Positions 22,809 to 32,950 of a stretch of DNA of 64,000 nucleotides are shown here, piece by piece. Position 1 is the first letter of the stretch; each line of letters starts with the position of its first letter. The stretch is from Pseudomonas sp. PDM14 (GTDB lineage: Bacteria > Pseudomonadota > Gammaproteobacteria > Pseudomonadales > Pseudomonadaceae). The notes under the pieces are model-generated. The model did not search any database. It saw nothing but the letters and a program-made list of their open reading frames with translations, and was not told where the DNA came from. The stretch covers positions 2,108,001 to 2,172,000 of the forward strand of contig NZ_JACVAQ010000001.1 in NCBI RefSeq assembly GCF_014851905.1, written 5' to 3'. Made by a program: the position numbers and the translations under genes.

Positions 22809-24026
22809 ATGTCAGTCGAACCTCTGCCCTCCGCCGCCACTGCCGCTCGCGACGAGTTTCTCGCCCTGCTGGAAATCAGCGTGGTGCAGAACACCCTGGT
22901 CAAGCTGCTGCTGAGCAAGTACCAGGGCGAGGAAGCCGAGCTGCAGCGCCTGACCATTCGCCCGGTAACGGTCAAAGGCCAGGCCTGCCTATCGTTCGTC
23001 TCCACCTACAAGACCCGCGACCTGACCAAGAACCTGCCTGTGGCCGAAGCCCTCGCACATATCGCCAGCCTGCTGCCGGCGGCGTTCAAGAACGCCCACC
23101 TGCTGTCGCTGACCGAGGATGTGCAGCTGACCTTCGGCAAGAAGGACAAGGCGCGCCTGTTCGTCGGCAAGGCTACCGAGCGCGAGGCGCCGGCCGCCGG
23201 CCATGACCGGGAGAAGAAGCGCTTCCTCGAACTGAGCCGACCGTTCCTCTCGGATCTGGGAGTGACCACCGCCAAGCACGAACTGGTGCCGGCGATGGCG
23301 CGCAAGTGGAAGCAGATCAACAAGTTCATCGAGGTGTTTTCCCACGCCCTGAGTCACTCGCCGCTGCAGCAGCGCGATCCGCAGCTGCCGATCCATGCCG
23401 TCGACTTCGGTTCGGGCAAGGGCTACCTGACCTTCGCCATGCACGACTACCTGCGCAACAGCCTGGGCCTGCAAGGCCAAGTCACTGGTGTGGAGCTGCG
23501 CGAAGACATGGTGCGCCTGGGCAACACGGCTGCCGCCCGCCTGGAGCAGCCGGGGCTGCGCTTCGAGCACGGCGATGTGCGCACCTACACCCCCGCCGCC
23601 ATCGACGTGATGATCGCCCTGCACGCCTGCGACGTGGCCACCGACTACGCCCTGCACCTGGGCATTCGCAGCGGCGCGGCGATCATCATGTGCTCGCCCT
23701 GCTGCCATAAGCAGATCCGCCCGCAGATGCATACGCCGGCCATGCTCAAACCCATGCTGCAATACGGCGTACACCTTGGCCAGGAAGCCGAGATGGTCAC
23801 CGACAGCCTGCGCGCCCTGCTGCTGGAAGCCAGCGGCTATGAGACCAAGGTGTTCGAGTTCGTCTCCCTGGAGCACACCAACAAGAACAAGATGATTCTG
23901 GCGGTGAAGCGCCCCGAGCCGGTGGAGCCGAGTGCGCTGCTGGAGAAGATCCAGGGCATCAAGCAGTTCTACGGGATTCAGGAGCACTGCCTGGAAACCC
24001 TGTTGCAGGCGGACGGGCGCTTTTAA
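22809..24026 (+). CDS. SAM-dependent methyltransferase of the GSTCD/METTL25-like family
   Basis: The 405-residue protein has a basic N-terminal domain (about 1-150) and a class I methyltransferase domain. SAM motif DFGSGKGYLTFAMHDYL lies near 200, followed by IALHACDVATDYAL and CSPCCHKQIR. The HAC and CCH signatures are typical of the GSTCD/METTL25-like proteins, whose bacterial substrate I do not know. ATG 22809 (MSVEPLP) was preferred; the upstream in-frame extension is poorly protein-like. The gene is monocistronic or coupled loosely to tag 57 bp downstream. Confidence 0.85.
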   Translation: MSVEPLPSAATAARDEFLALLEISVVQNTLVKLLLSKYQGEEAELQRLTIRPVTVKGQACLSFVSTYKTRDLTKNLPVAEALAHIASLLPAAFKNAHLLSLTEDVQLTFGKKDKARLFVGKATEREAPAAGHDREKKRFLELSRPFLSDLGVTTAKHELVPAMARKWKQINKFIEVFSHALSHSPLQQRDPQLPIHAVDFGSGKGYLTFAMHDYLRNSLGLQGQVTGVELREDMVRLGNTAAARLEQPGLRFEHGDVRTYTPAAIDVMIALHACDVATDYALHLGIRSGAAIIMCSPCCHKQIRPQMHTPAMLKPMLQYGVHLGQEAEMVTDSLRALLLEASGYETKVFEFVSLEHTNKNKMILAVKRPEPVEPSALLEKIQGIKQFYGIQEHCLETLLQADGRF

Positions 24027-24083
24027 CGGTCACCTCGTGCTCTGCGCTACAGTGCGGCACGACTCCCTTTGGATGTAAACGCC

Positions 24084-24632
24084 ATGCCGCGCTGTTTCTG
24101 GTGTAACGACGATCCGCTGTACATGACCTATCACGATGAAGAGTGGGGCGTGCCGCAGCGCGACCCGCAATGGCTGTTCGAAATGCTCTTGCTCGAAGGC
24201 TTTCAGGCCGGGCTGTCGTGGATCACCGTGCTGAAGAAGCGCGAGCACTACCGCAAGGTGTTGTTCGGCTTCGACGCGCAGCGCCTGGCGCGCCTGACCG
24301 ATGACGAGATCGAGACCCTGATGCAGGACCCGGGCATCATCCGCAACCGCCTCAAGCTCAAGTCCGCGCGACAGAACGCCCAGGCCTGGCTCAAGCTGGA
24401 AGACCCGGTGACGCTGCTCTGGTCCTTCGTCGGCGGTGCGCCGAAGATCAATCACTTCAGCGGCCGTGGCGACGTGCCGGCGGTAACCCCGGAAGCCGAG
24501 GCGATGAGCAAGGCTTTGAAGAAACTGGGCTTCAACTTCGTCGGGCCGACCATCTGCTACGCCTACATGCAGGCCGCCGGCATGGTCATGGACCACACCC
24601 GCGACTGTGACCGCTACGCTCAATTGAGCTGA
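24084..24632 (+). CDS. tag: DNA-3-methyladenine glycosylase I
   Basis: It excises 3-methyladenine from alkylated DNA. The 182-residue protein begins MPRCFWCNDDPLYMTYHDEEWG and has the Tag zinc-binding pattern: Cys4 and His17 near the N-terminus, and the C-terminal His/Cys pair in DHTRDCDRYAQL. The family core FEMLLLEGFQAGLSWITVLKKRE is intact. It lies in the same place as in P. aeruginosa, between the glyQ/methyltransferase genes and the lipid A acyltransferase. Confidence 0.95.
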   Translation: MPRCFWCNDDPLYMTYHDEEWGVPQRDPQWLFEMLLLEGFQAGLSWITVLKKREHYRKVLFGFDAQRLARLTDDEIETLMQDPGIIRNRLKLKSARQNAQAWLKLEDPVTLLWSFVGGAPKINHFSGRGDVPAVTPEAEAMSKALKKLGFNFVGPTICYAYMQAAGMVMDHTRDCDRYAQLS

Positions 24633-24762
24633 TCTGCCGAAGGCTCTGCGCCGCGCTTTTCCACGGAGCCTGACGGCGGCGTTGGTGCTGCCGGCAGCGC
24701 ATGGCTGGACCGGGCGGTCACAATCGCTACAATGCCCGGCTTTATTTACTCGGGAGTGCTCC

Positions 24763-25650
24763 GTGGAGAAGCTCAAAGGCGCGCTGGTCGTCGGTCTGCT
24801 GCGTCTGTTCGCCCTGTTGCCATGGCGCGCGGTGCAGGCCATTGGCGCGCTGATCGGTTGGTTGAACTGGAAACTGCCGACCCGCTCGCGCGAGGTGGTG
24901 CGCATCAACCTGCGCCACTGCTTCCCGCACATGGACGAAGCCACCCGCGAGCGTCTGGTTGGCGAGAGCCTGCGCGATATCGGCAAGACCTTCACGGAAA
25001 GCGCCTGCGCGTGGATCTGGCCGTCGCAGAAAGCCTTTACCCTGATTCGCCATGTCGAAGGCATGGAGGTGCTGCAGCAGGCACTGGATACCGGCAAGGG
25101 CGTGGTACTGATTACCAGCCACCTGGGCAACTGGGAGCTGCTGTTGCAGTACGTCAGCTCGCTGTGCAAACCAGTGATTCTCTACCGTCCACTCAAGCTC
25201 AAGGCTGTCGACGACATGCTGGTCAAACAGCGTGTGCGCCTGGGCAATAGCGTGGCGCCGTCCACCAAGGAAGGCATTCTCGGCCTGATCAAGACCGTGC
25301 GCCGTGGTGGTGTAGCCGGGATCGCCGCCGATCCGGAACCGAGCCTCTCCAGTGGCGTATTCGTGCCCTTCCTCGGCGTTCCTGCATTGACCAGCAAGTT
25401 CGTGCCATCGCTGGTCAATGGGCACAAGGCGACCGGCGTGTTTATGCATGCCCTGCGCCTCGACGATGGCAGCGGTTATCGCCTGGTATTCGAAGCGCCT
25501 GCCGAAGCGTTGTACGGCGATGATGTGGAAGCAGCCGTGGCGGCGCTCAATGCCGGTATCGAAAAACAGGTGCGCGCCGCCCCCAGTCAGTACATGTGGA
25601 CGATGAAGCGTTTCAAGAAGCGCCCGCCTGGCGAAGAGAAGTGGTATTGA
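24763..25650 (+). CDS. htrB: Lipid A biosynthesis (HtrB/LpxL-type) secondary acyltransferase
   Basis: It adds a secondary acyl chain to lipid A at the inner membrane. The 295-residue protein has an N-terminal hydrophobic segment, the catalytic motif SHLGNWE (HX4E, typical of LpxL/LpxM enzymes) and the family block CFPHMDEATRERLVGESL. I chose GTG 24763 (MEKLKGALV), which has GGGAG 6 bp upstream. Position next to tag and the PilZ gene matches the P. aeruginosa order. Which acyl chain and position it serves cannot be read from the sequence. Confidence 0.92.
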   Translation: MEKLKGALVVGLLRLFALLPWRAVQAIGALIGWLNWKLPTRSREVVRINLRHCFPHMDEATRERLVGESLRDIGKTFTESACAWIWPSQKAFTLIRHVEGMEVLQQALDTGKGVVLITSHLGNWELLLQYVSSLCKPVILYRPLKLKAVDDMLVKQRVRLGNSVAPSTKEGILGLIKTVRRGGVAGIAADPEPSLSSGVFVPFLGVPALTSKFVPSLVNGHKATGVFMHALRLDDGSGYRLVFEAPAEALYGDDVEAAVAALNAGIEKQVRAAPSQYMWTMKRFKKRPPGEEKWY

Positions 25651-25711
25651 TCCGGCGGCGGTTAGTCAGTACCGTTTGAGCCACTTCATTCCAGCAGTCG
25701 ACAGGATAGTC

Positions 25712-25981
25712 ATGGATAACAAGCGCGATCACCTGCGTACGCCGCTGAAAGTCCAGCTGCGCATCGACCACCCGGTGCATGGCCAACTGCTGGTGATGAC
25801 CCGCGATATCTCCGAGACCGGCGTGTTCGTGGTGGTCGACGATGCGCAGAGCCTGCTGCAGGTCGACGAGGAAGTCAGCGGTCAGGTCCAGGGCCTGCCG
25901 ATCGAGGCGCCCATCCTGAAGATGAAGGTGGTACGGGTCGAGCCGCTCGGCGTCGGCCTGAGCTTCCTGGAAAAGCAATAA
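25712..25981 (+). CDS. PilZ domain c-di-GMP-binding protein
   Basis: The 89-residue protein is a single PilZ domain. It has the two c-di-GMP-binding motifs: RDHLR (RxxxR) at the N-terminus and DISETG (D/NxSxxG) near residue 30. ATG 25712 has AGGA 6 bp upstream. It lies 61 bp after the lipid A acyltransferase gene, where the conserved Pseudomonas order also places a PilZ gene. It is a potential reader of the signal made by cyclases such as the one at 10921. Confidence 0.92.
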   Translation: MDNKRDHLRTPLKVQLRIDHPVHGQLLVMTRDISETGVFVVVDDAQSLLQVDEEVSGQVQGLPIEAPILKMKVVRVEPLGVGLSFLEKQ

Positions 25982-26036
25982 CGCCCCGCTCGTCCGCGCC
26001 GGCCTGAAGGTTGGCGCCCTGCCGAATCGAACCGAG

Positions 26037-26366
26037 CTAGTCGCTACCCCGTTCCGGGTGTTGCTTGTCCAGCTTGCGCAGGAATACCTGCATCTCCTTT
26101 TCCGTCTGCTTGTCACCGCGCTTGCGCGCCACTTCCAGGCCGTTGTGCCAGGCCTGGCGCGCTTCCTCGATCAGCCCCTGGCTCTGGCAAGCCTTGCCGA
26201 GCAGCTTCCACGCCGCCGAATAGCCGGGGTCGAAGCCCAGGCATTTCTGCAGGTGTTCGGCGGCCTGCGCCGGCTCGCCGGCGTCGAGGTAGCCTTTGCC
26301 CAGGCCAAAGCGCAGCAGGGCGTTGTCGACGCCCTTGGCCAGCATTCTCTCCAGGGATTCGAGCAT
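26037..26366 (-). CDS. TPR-repeat protein
   Basis: The 109-residue protein contains about two tetratricopeptide repeats, recognisable as LLRFGLGKGYLDAGEPAQAAEHLQ and AAWKLLGKACQSQGLIEEARQA. The end is basic and Gln/Lys-rich. There is no signal peptide. It starts 11 bp after the trkA stop and is probably cotranscribed as the last gene of the def-fmt-rsmB-trkA series. The partner is unknown. Confidence 0.85.
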   Translation of the reverse strand: MLESLERMLAKGVDNALLRFGLGKGYLDAGEPAQAAEHLQKCLGFDPGYSAAWKLLGKACQSQGLIEEARQAWHNGLEVARKRGDKQTEKEMQVFLRKLDKQHPERGSD

Positions 26367-26379
26367 GGGTGACTCCGTG

Positions 26380-27753
26380 TCAGAAGAAGGTCAGGCCGAC
26401 CTGGAACAGGCGCTCCACGTCGCGGATGTACTTCTTGTCGACGAGGAACAGGATCACGTGGTCACCGCTCTCGATGCGCGTGGCGTCGTGGGCGATCAGC
26501 ACTTCCTCGTCGCGGATGATCGCGCCGATGGTGGTGCCTGGCGGCAGGTCGATTTCGCCGATGGCCTTGCCCACCACCTTGCTCGACTTGGCGTCGCCGT
26601 GGGCGATGGCCTCGATGGCTTCGGCCGCGCCGCGTCGTAGCGAGTGCACGCTCTCGATGTCGCCGCGGCGCACGTGGGTCAGCAGGGTGCCGATGGTGGC
26701 CAGCTGCGGGCTGATGGCGATGTCGATGTCGCCGCCCTGGACCAGGTCGACGTAGGCCGGGTTGTTGATGATGGTCATCACCTTGCGCGCGCCCAGGCGC
26801 TTGGCCAGCAGGGACGACATGATGTTGGCCTCGTCGTCGTTGGTCAGGGCGAGGAAGATGTCGGCGTCGTTGATGTTCTCTTCCACCAGCAGGTCGCGGT
26901 CGGAGGCGCTGCCCTGCAGGACGATGGTGCTTTCCAGGCTGTCCGAGAGGTGGCGGCAGCGCGCCGCATTCATCTCGATGATCTTCACCTGGTAGCGGCT
27001 TTCGATGGCCTCGGCGAGGCGCTCGCCAATGTGCCCGCCGCCGGCGATCACCACCTTCTTGTAGCTGTCCTCGAGGCGGCGCATCTCGCTCATCACCGCG
27101 CGGATGTGCGCCCGGGCGGCGATGAAGAACACCTCGTCGTCGGCCTCGATGATGGTGTCGCCCTTGGGCATGATCGGCCGGTTGCGGCGGAAGATTGCGG
27201 CGACGCGGGTGTCGACGTTGGGCATGTGCTGGCGCAGTTGCTTGAGCTGCTGGCCGACCAGGGGCCCACCGTAGTAGGCCTTGACCGCGACCAGCTGAGC
27301 CTTGCCCTCGGCGAAGTCGATGACTTGCAGCGCGCCGGGGTATTCGATCAGGCGCTTGATGTAGTTGGTCACCACCTGTTCGGGGCTGATCAGCACGTCG
27401 ACCGGGATGTGCTCGTTGTTGAACAGCGCCTCGCGGGTCAGGTAGGCCGACTCGCGCACGCGGGCGATCTTGGTCGGCGTGTGGAACAGGGTGTAGGCGA
27501 CCTGGCAGGCGACCATGTTGGTTTCGTCGCTGTTGGTCACTGCCACCAGCATGTCGGCATCGTCGGCACCGGCCTGGCGCAGCACCGTGGGGAACGAGCC
27601 GCGGCCTTGCACGGTGCGGATGTCGAGGCGGTCGCCGAGGTCGCGCAGGCGGTCGCCGTCGGTGTCGACCACGGTGATGTCGTTGGCCTCGCTGGCCAGG
27701 TGTTCCGCCAGTGTGCCGCCAACCTGGCCGGCGCCGAGAATGATGATTTTCAT
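26380..27753 (-). CDS. trkA: Trk potassium uptake regulatory subunit TrkA
   Basis: TrkA is the cytoplasmic NAD(H)/nucleotide-binding gate regulator of TrkH/TrkG potassium channels. The 457-residue protein has two tandem RCK units, each a Rossmann domain ([13 protein letters not shown] at 7-19; [13 protein letters not shown] in the second) followed by a TrkA-C domain. Length and arrangement are standard. The gene lies between rsmB (13 bp upstream) and the TPR gene. Confidence 0.96.
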   Translation of the reverse strand: MKIIILGAGQVGGTLAEHLASEANDITVVDTDGDRLRDLGDRLDIRTVQGRGSFPTVLRQAGADDADMLVAVTNSDETNMVACQVAYTLFHTPTKIARVRESAYLTREALFNNEHIPVDVLISPEQVVTNYIKRLIEYPGALQVIDFAEGKAQLVAVKAYYGGPLVGQQLKQLRQHMPNVDTRVAAIFRRNRPIMPKGDTIIEADDEVFFIAARAHIRAVMSEMRRLEDSYKKVVIAGGGHIGERLAEAIESRYQVKIIEMNAARCRHLSDSLESTIVLQGSASDRDLLVEENINDADIFLALTNDDEANIMSSLLAKRLGARKVMTIINNPAYVDLVQGGDIDIAISPQLATIGTLLTHVRRGDIESVHSLRRGAAEAIEAIAHGDAKSSKVVGKAIGEIDLPPGTTIGAIIRDEEVLIAHDATRIESGDHVILFLVDKKYIRDVERLFQVGLTFF

Positions 27754-27766
27754 GCGCTTCCTTTCC

Positions 27767-29095
27767 TCAGCCGCGGGCTGCCGCGGCGATCTTGATCAGC
27801 TTGGCATAGTAGAAGCCGTCATGGCCGTCGACCTGTGGCAGCAGCTGACGGCCGTGAGCCGGTTTGAGGCCGGCGGTAGGCTGGCCGGGCGGGGCGGCGA
27901 TATCCAGCTCACGGGCGCCCGGTGTGCGAGCGAGGAAGGCGGCGATGGTGTCGCTGTTCTCCGGCGGCAGCACCGAGCAGGTGGCGTAGAGCAGCACACC
28001 GCCGACCTCCAGCGTCGCCCACAGGGCATCGAGCAGCTCGCCCTGCAGCACGGCCAGCGCGGCGATGTCGTCGGGCTGGCGGGTCAGCTTGATGTCCGGG
28101 TGGCGACGGATCACCCCGGTGGCGGAACACGGTGCATCGAGGAGGATGCGCTGGAACGGCTTGCCGTCCCACCAGTGCGCCGTGTCACGGCCATCGGCGG
28201 CGATCAGCGTGGCATCCAGACCGAGGCGCTCGAGGTTCTCGCGCACCCGCAGCAGACGATTGGGTTCCAGGTCGAGGGCAATCACTTCGCTCAGCCCTGG
28301 CTCGGCCTCGAGCAGGTGGCAGGTCTTGCCGCCGGGCGCGGCGCAGGCATCCAGTACGCGCTGACCGGGCGCCAGGTCGAGCAGGTCGGCCGCCAGTTGC
28401 GCAGCCTCGTCCTGCACGCTGACGCGGCCTTCGGCGAAGCCCGGCAGGGTCTTCACATCCTGAGCTTCGAGCAGGCGGATGCCGTCGCGGCTGAACGTAC
28501 AGGACTCGGCCGCGATGCCGGCTTCGCGCAGTTCGGCGAGGTAGGCGTCACGGCTGCCGTGGCGACGGTTGACGCGCAGGATCAGCGGCGGATGGGCATT
28601 GTTGGCGGCGCAGATCGCCTGCCAGTGCTCTGGCCAGTGCGCCTTGAGCGCCTTCTGCAACCAGCGCGGGTGTGCGGTGTGCAGCACCGGGTCGCGGTCC
28701 AGGCTGGCGAAGAGGCTTTCGCTGTCGCGCTGGGCGTTGCGCAGCACGGCGTTGAGCAGGCCCTTGAGCGAGGTCTTCTTCAGCGTGTCGATGCAGGCGA
28801 CGGTCTCGCCGATGGCGGCATGAGCCGGGATACGCGTGTAGAACAGCTGGTACAGACCGACCAGCAGCAACGCCTCGACATCGCGGTCGGCGGCCTTGAA
28901 CGGCTTCTGCAACAGCTTCTCGGCGAGCAGGGCCAGGCGCGGTTGCCAGCGCGCGGCACCGAAGGCCAGGTCCTGGGCCAGGCCGCGGTCCCGGGCGTCG
29001 ACCTTGTCCAGCAGCGGCGGCAGGCTGCTGCCCAAAGAAGCCTTGCCGTTGAGCACGCTGGCCAGGGCGCGGGCGGCGGCCAGGCGCGGATTCAT
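27767..29095 (-). CDS. rsmB: 16S rRNA (cytosine-967-C5)-methyltransferase RsmB
   Basis: It methylates C967 of 16S rRNA. The 442-residue protein has an N-terminal NusB-like RNA-binding domain and a C-terminal methyltransferase domain with SAM motif [12 protein letters not shown]. The two catalytic cysteines are in [17 protein letters not shown] and [11 protein letters not shown]. Its ATG overlaps the fmt stop by 4 bp (ATGA), so def-fmt-rsmB-trkA is one operon. Confidence 0.96.
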   Translation of the reverse strand: MNPRLAAARALASVLNGKASLGSSLPPLLDKVDARDRGLAQDLAFGAARWQPRLALLAEKLLQKPFKAADRDVEALLLVGLYQLFYTRIPAHAAIGETVACIDTLKKTSLKGLLNAVLRNAQRDSESLFASLDRDPVLHTAHPRWLQKALKAHWPEHWQAICAANNAHPPLILRVNRRHGSRDAYLAELREAGIAAESCTFSRDGIRLLEAQDVKTLPGFAEGRVSVQDEAAQLAADLLDLAPGQRVLDACAAPGGKTCHLLEAEPGLSEVIALDLEPNRLLRVRENLERLGLDATLIAADGRDTAHWWDGKPFQRILLDAPCSATGVIRRHPDIKLTRQPDDIAALAVLQGELLDALWATLEVGGVLLYATCSVLPPENSDTIAAFLARTPGARELDIAAPPGQPTAGLKPAHGRQLLPQVDGHDGFYYAKLIKIAAAARG

Positions 29096-30024
29096 TGACC
29101 GAGAACCAGGCCTAGGGCGAACTGCTCGCGACGGCTGTTGTACAGGTCGCTGAAGGCCAGTGGCTTGCCGCCGGGCAGTTGCAGGCGGGTCAGGCGCAGG
29201 GCGCTTGCGCCGCAGGCCACGGTCAGGCCGTCGCGACTGGCGGCGATGATGGTTCCTGGTAAGCCGCTGCCTTCGCCCAGGCTGGCGGCGAGCACCTTGA
29301 GCGGCTCGCCATTCAGCGTGCTGTGGCAGATCGGCCAGGGGTTGAAGGCGCGGATCAGGCGTTCCAGCTCAAGTGCCGGGCGCGCCCAGTCGAGGCGCGC
29401 TTCGTCTTTGTTCAGCTTGTGGGCGTAGGTGGCGAGGCTGTCGTCCTGCACCTCGCCGTGCAGCGTGCCGGCCTGCAGGCCGTCGATGGCCTGCAGCACC
29501 GCCTGTGGCCCGAGTTCGGCGAGACGATCGTGCAGGCTGCCGCCGGTATCGCTGGCGGAGATCGGCGTGGTCACCTTGAGCAGCATCGGGCCGGTGTCGA
29601 GCCCCGCTTCCATGCGCATCACCGTGACACCGCTTTCAGCGTCACCGGCCTGCACCGCGCGCTGGATCGGTGCGGCGCCACGCCAGCGCGGCAGCAGCGA
29701 GGCATGGCTGTTGATGCAGCCCAGGCGCGGGATATCCAGCACCACCTGCGGCAGGATCAGGCCGTAGGCGACCACCACCATCAGGTCCGGGGCCAGCGCC
29801 GCCAGTTCGGCCTGGGCTTCGGCGGCGCGCAGGGTTGGCGGCTGCAGCACGGGGATGTCGTGCGCCAGCGCCAGCTGCTTGACCGGGCTGGGCGTGAGCT
29901 TCTGCCCACGGCCTGCGGGGCGGTCGGGCTGGGTGTAGACGGCCACCACCTGACGCCCGGCGTCGAGCAGGGCCTGCAGGTGCTGGGCAGCGAATTCGGG
30001 GGTGCCGGCAAAGACGATGCGCAT
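29092..30024 (-). CDS. fmt: Methionyl-tRNA formyltransferase
   Basis: It formylates initiator Met-tRNA using 10-formyl-tetrahydrofolate. The 310-residue protein starts [12 protein letters not shown], the family signature. It has the [18 protein letters not shown] formyltransferase motif near 107-124 and a C-terminal OB-like domain. I chose ATG 30024 over an upstream in-frame ATG because the family starts at [12 protein letters not shown]. It follows def by 60 bp and overlaps rsmB by 4 bp. Confidence 0.96.
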   Translation of the reverse strand: MRIVFAGTPEFAAQHLQALLDAGRQVVAVYTQPDRPAGRGQKLTPSPVKQLALAHDIPVLQPPTLRAAEAQAELAALAPDLMVVVAYGLILPQVVLDIPRLGCINSHASLLPRWRGAAPIQRAVQAGDAESGVTVMRMEAGLDTGPMLLKVTTPISASDTGGSLHDRLAELGPQAVLQAIDGLQAGTLHGEVQDDSLATYAHKLNKDEARLDWARPALELERLIRAFNPWPICHSTLNGEPLKVLAASLGEGSGLPGTIIAASRDGLTVACGASALRLTRLQLPGGKPLAFSDLYNSRREQFALGLVLGQ

Positions 30025-30084
30025 GGAGGACTCGCTAGGTGAAAAGAAAAAGGCTTGCCGAGGCAAGCCTTTGGGGTTCGGCGA

Positions 30085-30591
30085 TCAAGCCTGCTGGCGG
30101 TGCTGCTTTTCCAGCTTCTTCTTGATCCTGTCGCGCTTGAGGGTAGACAGGTAGTCGACGAACAGCTTGCCGTTGAGGTGATCGCACTCGTGCTGGATGC
30201 ACACTGCGAGCAGGCCTTCGGCGATCAGTTCATAGGGCTCGCCGTGCTTGTCCTGGGCCTTGATCTTGACCTTCTGCGGGCGGTCGACGTTCTCGTAGAA
30301 GCCGGGTACCGACAGGCAGCCTTCCTGGTACTGGTCCATCTGCTCGGTCAGCGATTCGAACTCCGGGTTGATGAAAACCCGCGGCTCGCTCTTGTCTTCC
30401 GAGAGGTCCATGACCACCAGGCGCTTGTGCACATTGATCTGCGTTGCAGCGAGGCCGATGCCCGGTGCGGCGTACATGGTCTCGAACATGTCGTCGATCA
30501 GCTTGTGCAGCGCGTCGTCGAACACGGTGACCGGCCTGGCAATGGTGCGCAGGCGCGGATCGGGAAATTCGAGGATGTTTAGAATCGCCAT
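30085..30591 (-). CDS. def: Peptide deformylase
   Basis: It removes the N-formyl group from new proteins. The 168-residue protein has the three defining motifs GIGLAATQ (44-51), EGCLSVP (90-96) and HECDH (134-138), which supply the metal ligands Cys, His and His and the catalytic Glu. I chose ATG 30591 ([16 protein letters not shown]). The gene is first in the def-fmt-rsmB-trkA operon and diverges from the LysM gene. Confidence 0.97.
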   Translation of the reverse strand: MAILNILEFPDPRLRTIARPVTVFDDALHKLIDDMFETMYAAPGIGLAATQINVHKRLVVMDLSEDKSEPRVFINPEFESLTEQMDQYQEGCLSVPGFYENVDRPQKVKIKAQDKHGEPYELIAEGLLAVCIQHECDHLNGKLFVDYLSTLKRDRIKKKLEKQHRQQA

Positions 30592-30633
30592 AGGATGTTT
30601 GTGATGCACTTGTGGAATAAAGTCAAAAACCGC

Positions 30634-30642
30634 TGCTAATAT
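30634..30642 (+). promoter_or_regulatory. Possible extended -10 promoter of the LysM gene
   Basis: TGC followed by TAATAT (30637-30642) resembles an extended -10 element. It lies 84 bp upstream of the LysM start in the 134-bp divergent region shared with def. No strong -35 is visible. Confidence 0.35.
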
Positions 30643-30725
30643 GCTGAGCAGCTTTGAAAAACGGCTTTAAAGCCGCGTCTTCAGCGGCTTACAGGCGTCC
30701 GCCACATAATAAAGGGATTCACCGC

Positions 30726-31751
30726 ATGAGGAAATCACTACTCGCCCTGCTGCTTCTCGCCGTTGGCGGTCTGGCCCAGGCAGAAGTGCAGCTCAAGGAA
30801 GGTCATCCGGACCGCTACACCGTGGTCAAGGGCGATACCCTCTGGGATATCTCGGGCAAGTTCCTCAGCCAGCCCTGGAAATGGCCGGAGCTGTGGCACG
30901 CCAACCCGCAGATCGAAAACCCACATCTGATCTACCCGGGCGATACCCTGAGCCTCGTCTACATCGACGGCCAGCCGCGCCTGCAGCTCAATCGCGGCGC
31001 CTCGCGCGGTACCGTCAAGCTGTCGCCGCATGTGCGCAGCACCCCGATCGCCGATGCCATCCCGACCATCCCGCTGGAGGCGATCAATAGCTTCCTGCTG
31101 AGCAACCGCATCGTCGACACCCCGGAAGAGTTCGCTGGTCAGCCCTACATTGTCGCCGGCAACGCCGAGCGCGTGGTCAGTGGCTCGGGTGACCGGATCT
31201 ACGCGCGTGGCAGCTTCAGTAAAACCGACCCGGTCTATGGCATCTTCCGTCAGGGCAAGATCTACACCGACCCGGATACCAAGGAATTCCTCGGTATCAA
31301 CGCCGACGACATCGGTACCGGTGAAGTCGTAGCCGAAGAAGGCGATATCGCCACCATCGCTGTTAGCCGTTCCACTCAGGAAGTGCGCCTCGGTGACCGT
31401 CTGTTCCCCACCGAAGAGCGTGCGGTGAACTCGACCTTCATGCCGAGCGAGCCGGAAGGCGACATCAATGGCTTGATTCTCGATGTGCCGCGTGGCGTCA
31501 ACCGTGTCGGTCAGTTCGACGTGGTGACCATCAACAAGGGCAAGGTCGACGGCCTCAAGGAAGGCAACGTCCTCGCCGTCTACAAGACTGGCGAGACCGT
31601 GCGTGATCGCATCACTGGTGAACTGTTGAAGATCCCGGATGAGCGCTCCGGCTTGCTGATGGTATTCCGCGCCTACGAGAAGCTCAGCTACGGTCTGGTG
31701 CTCTACGCCACCCGCGACCTGGCCTTGCTCGACAAGGTGAAGAACCCGTAA
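30726..31751 (+). CDS. Periplasmic LysM peptidoglycan-binding protein
   Basis: The 341-residue protein has a clear signal peptide (MRKSLLALLLLAVGGLAQA, cleavage near 19/20). A LysM domain follows (about 30-82: YTVVKGDTLWDISGKFL ... NPHLIYPGDTLSL). The remaining 250 residues, a beta-rich C-terminal region, are not otherwise recognised. AAGGG lies 11 bp before the ATG. It sits upstream of dprA and is followed by its own terminator. The matching P. aeruginosa gene at this locus is also a LysM protein of unassigned role; binding to peptidoglycan is the only safe prediction. Confidence 0.92.
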   Translation: MRKSLLALLLLAVGGLAQAEVQLKEGHPDRYTVVKGDTLWDISGKFLSQPWKWPELWHANPQIENPHLIYPGDTLSLVYIDGQPRLQLNRGASRGTVKLSPHVRSTPIADAIPTIPLEAINSFLLSNRIVDTPEEFAGQPYIVAGNAERVVSGSGDRIYARGSFSKTDPVYGIFRQGKIYTDPDTKEFLGINADDIGTGEVVAEEGDIATIAVSRSTQEVRLGDRLFPTEERAVNSTFMPSEPEGDINGLILDVPRGVNRVGQFDVVTINKGKVDGLKEGNVLAVYKTGETVRDRITGELLKIPDERSGLLMVFRAYEKLSYGLVLYATRDLALLDKVKNP

Positions 31752-31757
31752 AACCCC

Positions 31758-31783
31758 GAACCCCCGCACTGCGGGGGTTCTGC
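31758..31783 (+). terminator. Terminator after the LysM gene
   Basis: GAACCCCCGC and GCGGGGGTTC form a strong GC-rich stem with a 3-nt loop, 6 bp after the stop. The T run is short, so termination may be partial and allow readthrough into dprA. Confidence 0.6.
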
Positions 31784-31822
31784 TTTCTGCCCCCGCTTCG
31801 TCACCGATCAAGGATGATCGCC

Positions 31823-32911
31823 ATGACCCCGATATCGCCCTCCGAACTCGAGGCGCGTCTGCGTCTGCACTGCCTGCCCGAACTCGGGCCACGGCGTTTT
31901 CGCCGCCTGCTCGATGCCTTCGGCTCTGCCTCCTCCGCGCTCAGTGCACCCGCCGCTGCCTGGCGAGCCCTTGGCTTGCCGGCCGCATGTGCCGAAGCGC
32001 GGCGCAGCCCGCTGGTTCGCCAGCGTGCCGCCGAGGCGCTGGCCTGGCTGGAGCAGCCGGACCAGCATCTGCTGATGTGGGACCACGCGGAATACCCGGC
32101 GCTGCTGGCCGAGCTAAGCGACGCCCCGCCGCTGCTGTTCGTGGCCGGCGATCCAAGCCTGCTCGAGCGGCCGCAGCTGGCCATGGTCGGTAGCCGTCGC
32201 GCGAGCCGGGCCGGGTTGGACACCGCCAGTGCCTTCGCCCGCAGCCTGGCAGGCGGTGGGTTCGTCATCACCAGTGGCCTGGCCCTGGGGATCGATGGCG
32301 CGGCGCACGAGGGTGCCCTGGCCGTCGCCGGCAAGACCGTGGCCGTACTCGGCACCGGCCTGCTGCGGCTATACCCGCAGCGGCATGTCGGCCTGGCTGC
32401 GCGGATCGCCGCCGAAGGTGGGGCGCTGGTCTCGGAGCTGCCGCTGGATTGCCCGCCACAGGCGAGCAACTTCCCGCGGCGTAACCGCATCATCAGCGGC
32501 CTTTCTCTGGGTGTGCTGGTGGTCGAGGCGAGCCCTTCCAGTGGTTCGCTGATCACTGCGCGCCTGGCGGCCGAACAGGGCCGCGAGGTGTACGCCATCC
32601 CCGGCTCGATTCACCATCCCGGCGCACGTGGCTGCCATCAGCTGATCCGCGACGGTGCGACCCTGGTGGAAAGCGTCGAGCACATTCTCGAAGCCCTGCG
32701 TGGCTGGCAGACGCCGCTACCGTCAGCCGAGCCCGAGGTAACCGATGAACATCCGCTGCTGGTACAGCTGCGTGCGGCGCCGCACAGCAGCGAGAGCCTG
32801 GCGCTCGCCTGCGGCCTCGACCTGGGCCAGACCCTGGCTGCCCTGACCGATCTGGAGCTGGAAGGGCGCGTCACCTGCGAAGCCGGGCGCTGGGTACACC
32901 GCGCCGGCTGA
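31823..32911 (+). CDS. dprA: DNA-processing protein DprA
   Basis: DprA protects incoming single-stranded DNA and loads RecA in transformation. The 362-residue protein has an N-terminal helical domain, the Rossmann core with MVGSRRASRAG and GGGFVITSGLALGIDGAAHEGAL, and a C-terminal winged-helix domain. Of two possible starts I chose ATG 31823, which lies 8 bp after AGGA; ATG 31814 overlaps that Shine-Dalgarno. It is followed by tsaC, as in many proteobacteria. Confidence 0.94.
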   Translation: MTPISPSELEARLRLHCLPELGPRRFRRLLDAFGSASSALSAPAAAWRALGLPAACAEARRSPLVRQRAAEALAWLEQPDQHLLMWDHAEYPALLAELSDAPPLLFVAGDPSLLERPQLAMVGSRRASRAGLDTASAFARSLAGGGFVITSGLALGIDGAAHEGALAVAGKTVAVLGTGLLRLYPQRHVGLAARIAAEGGALVSELPLDCPPQASNFPRRNRIISGLSLGVLVVEASPSSGSLITARLAAEQGREVYAIPGSIHHPGARGCHQLIRDGATLVESVEHILEALRGWQTPLPSAEPEVTDEHPLLVQLRAAPHSSESLALACGLDLGQTLAALTDLELEGRVTCEAGRWVHRAG

Positions 32912-32950
32912 GCTAGGTACACTCGCCGCCAGATGAATCGGTGGGGGTGG

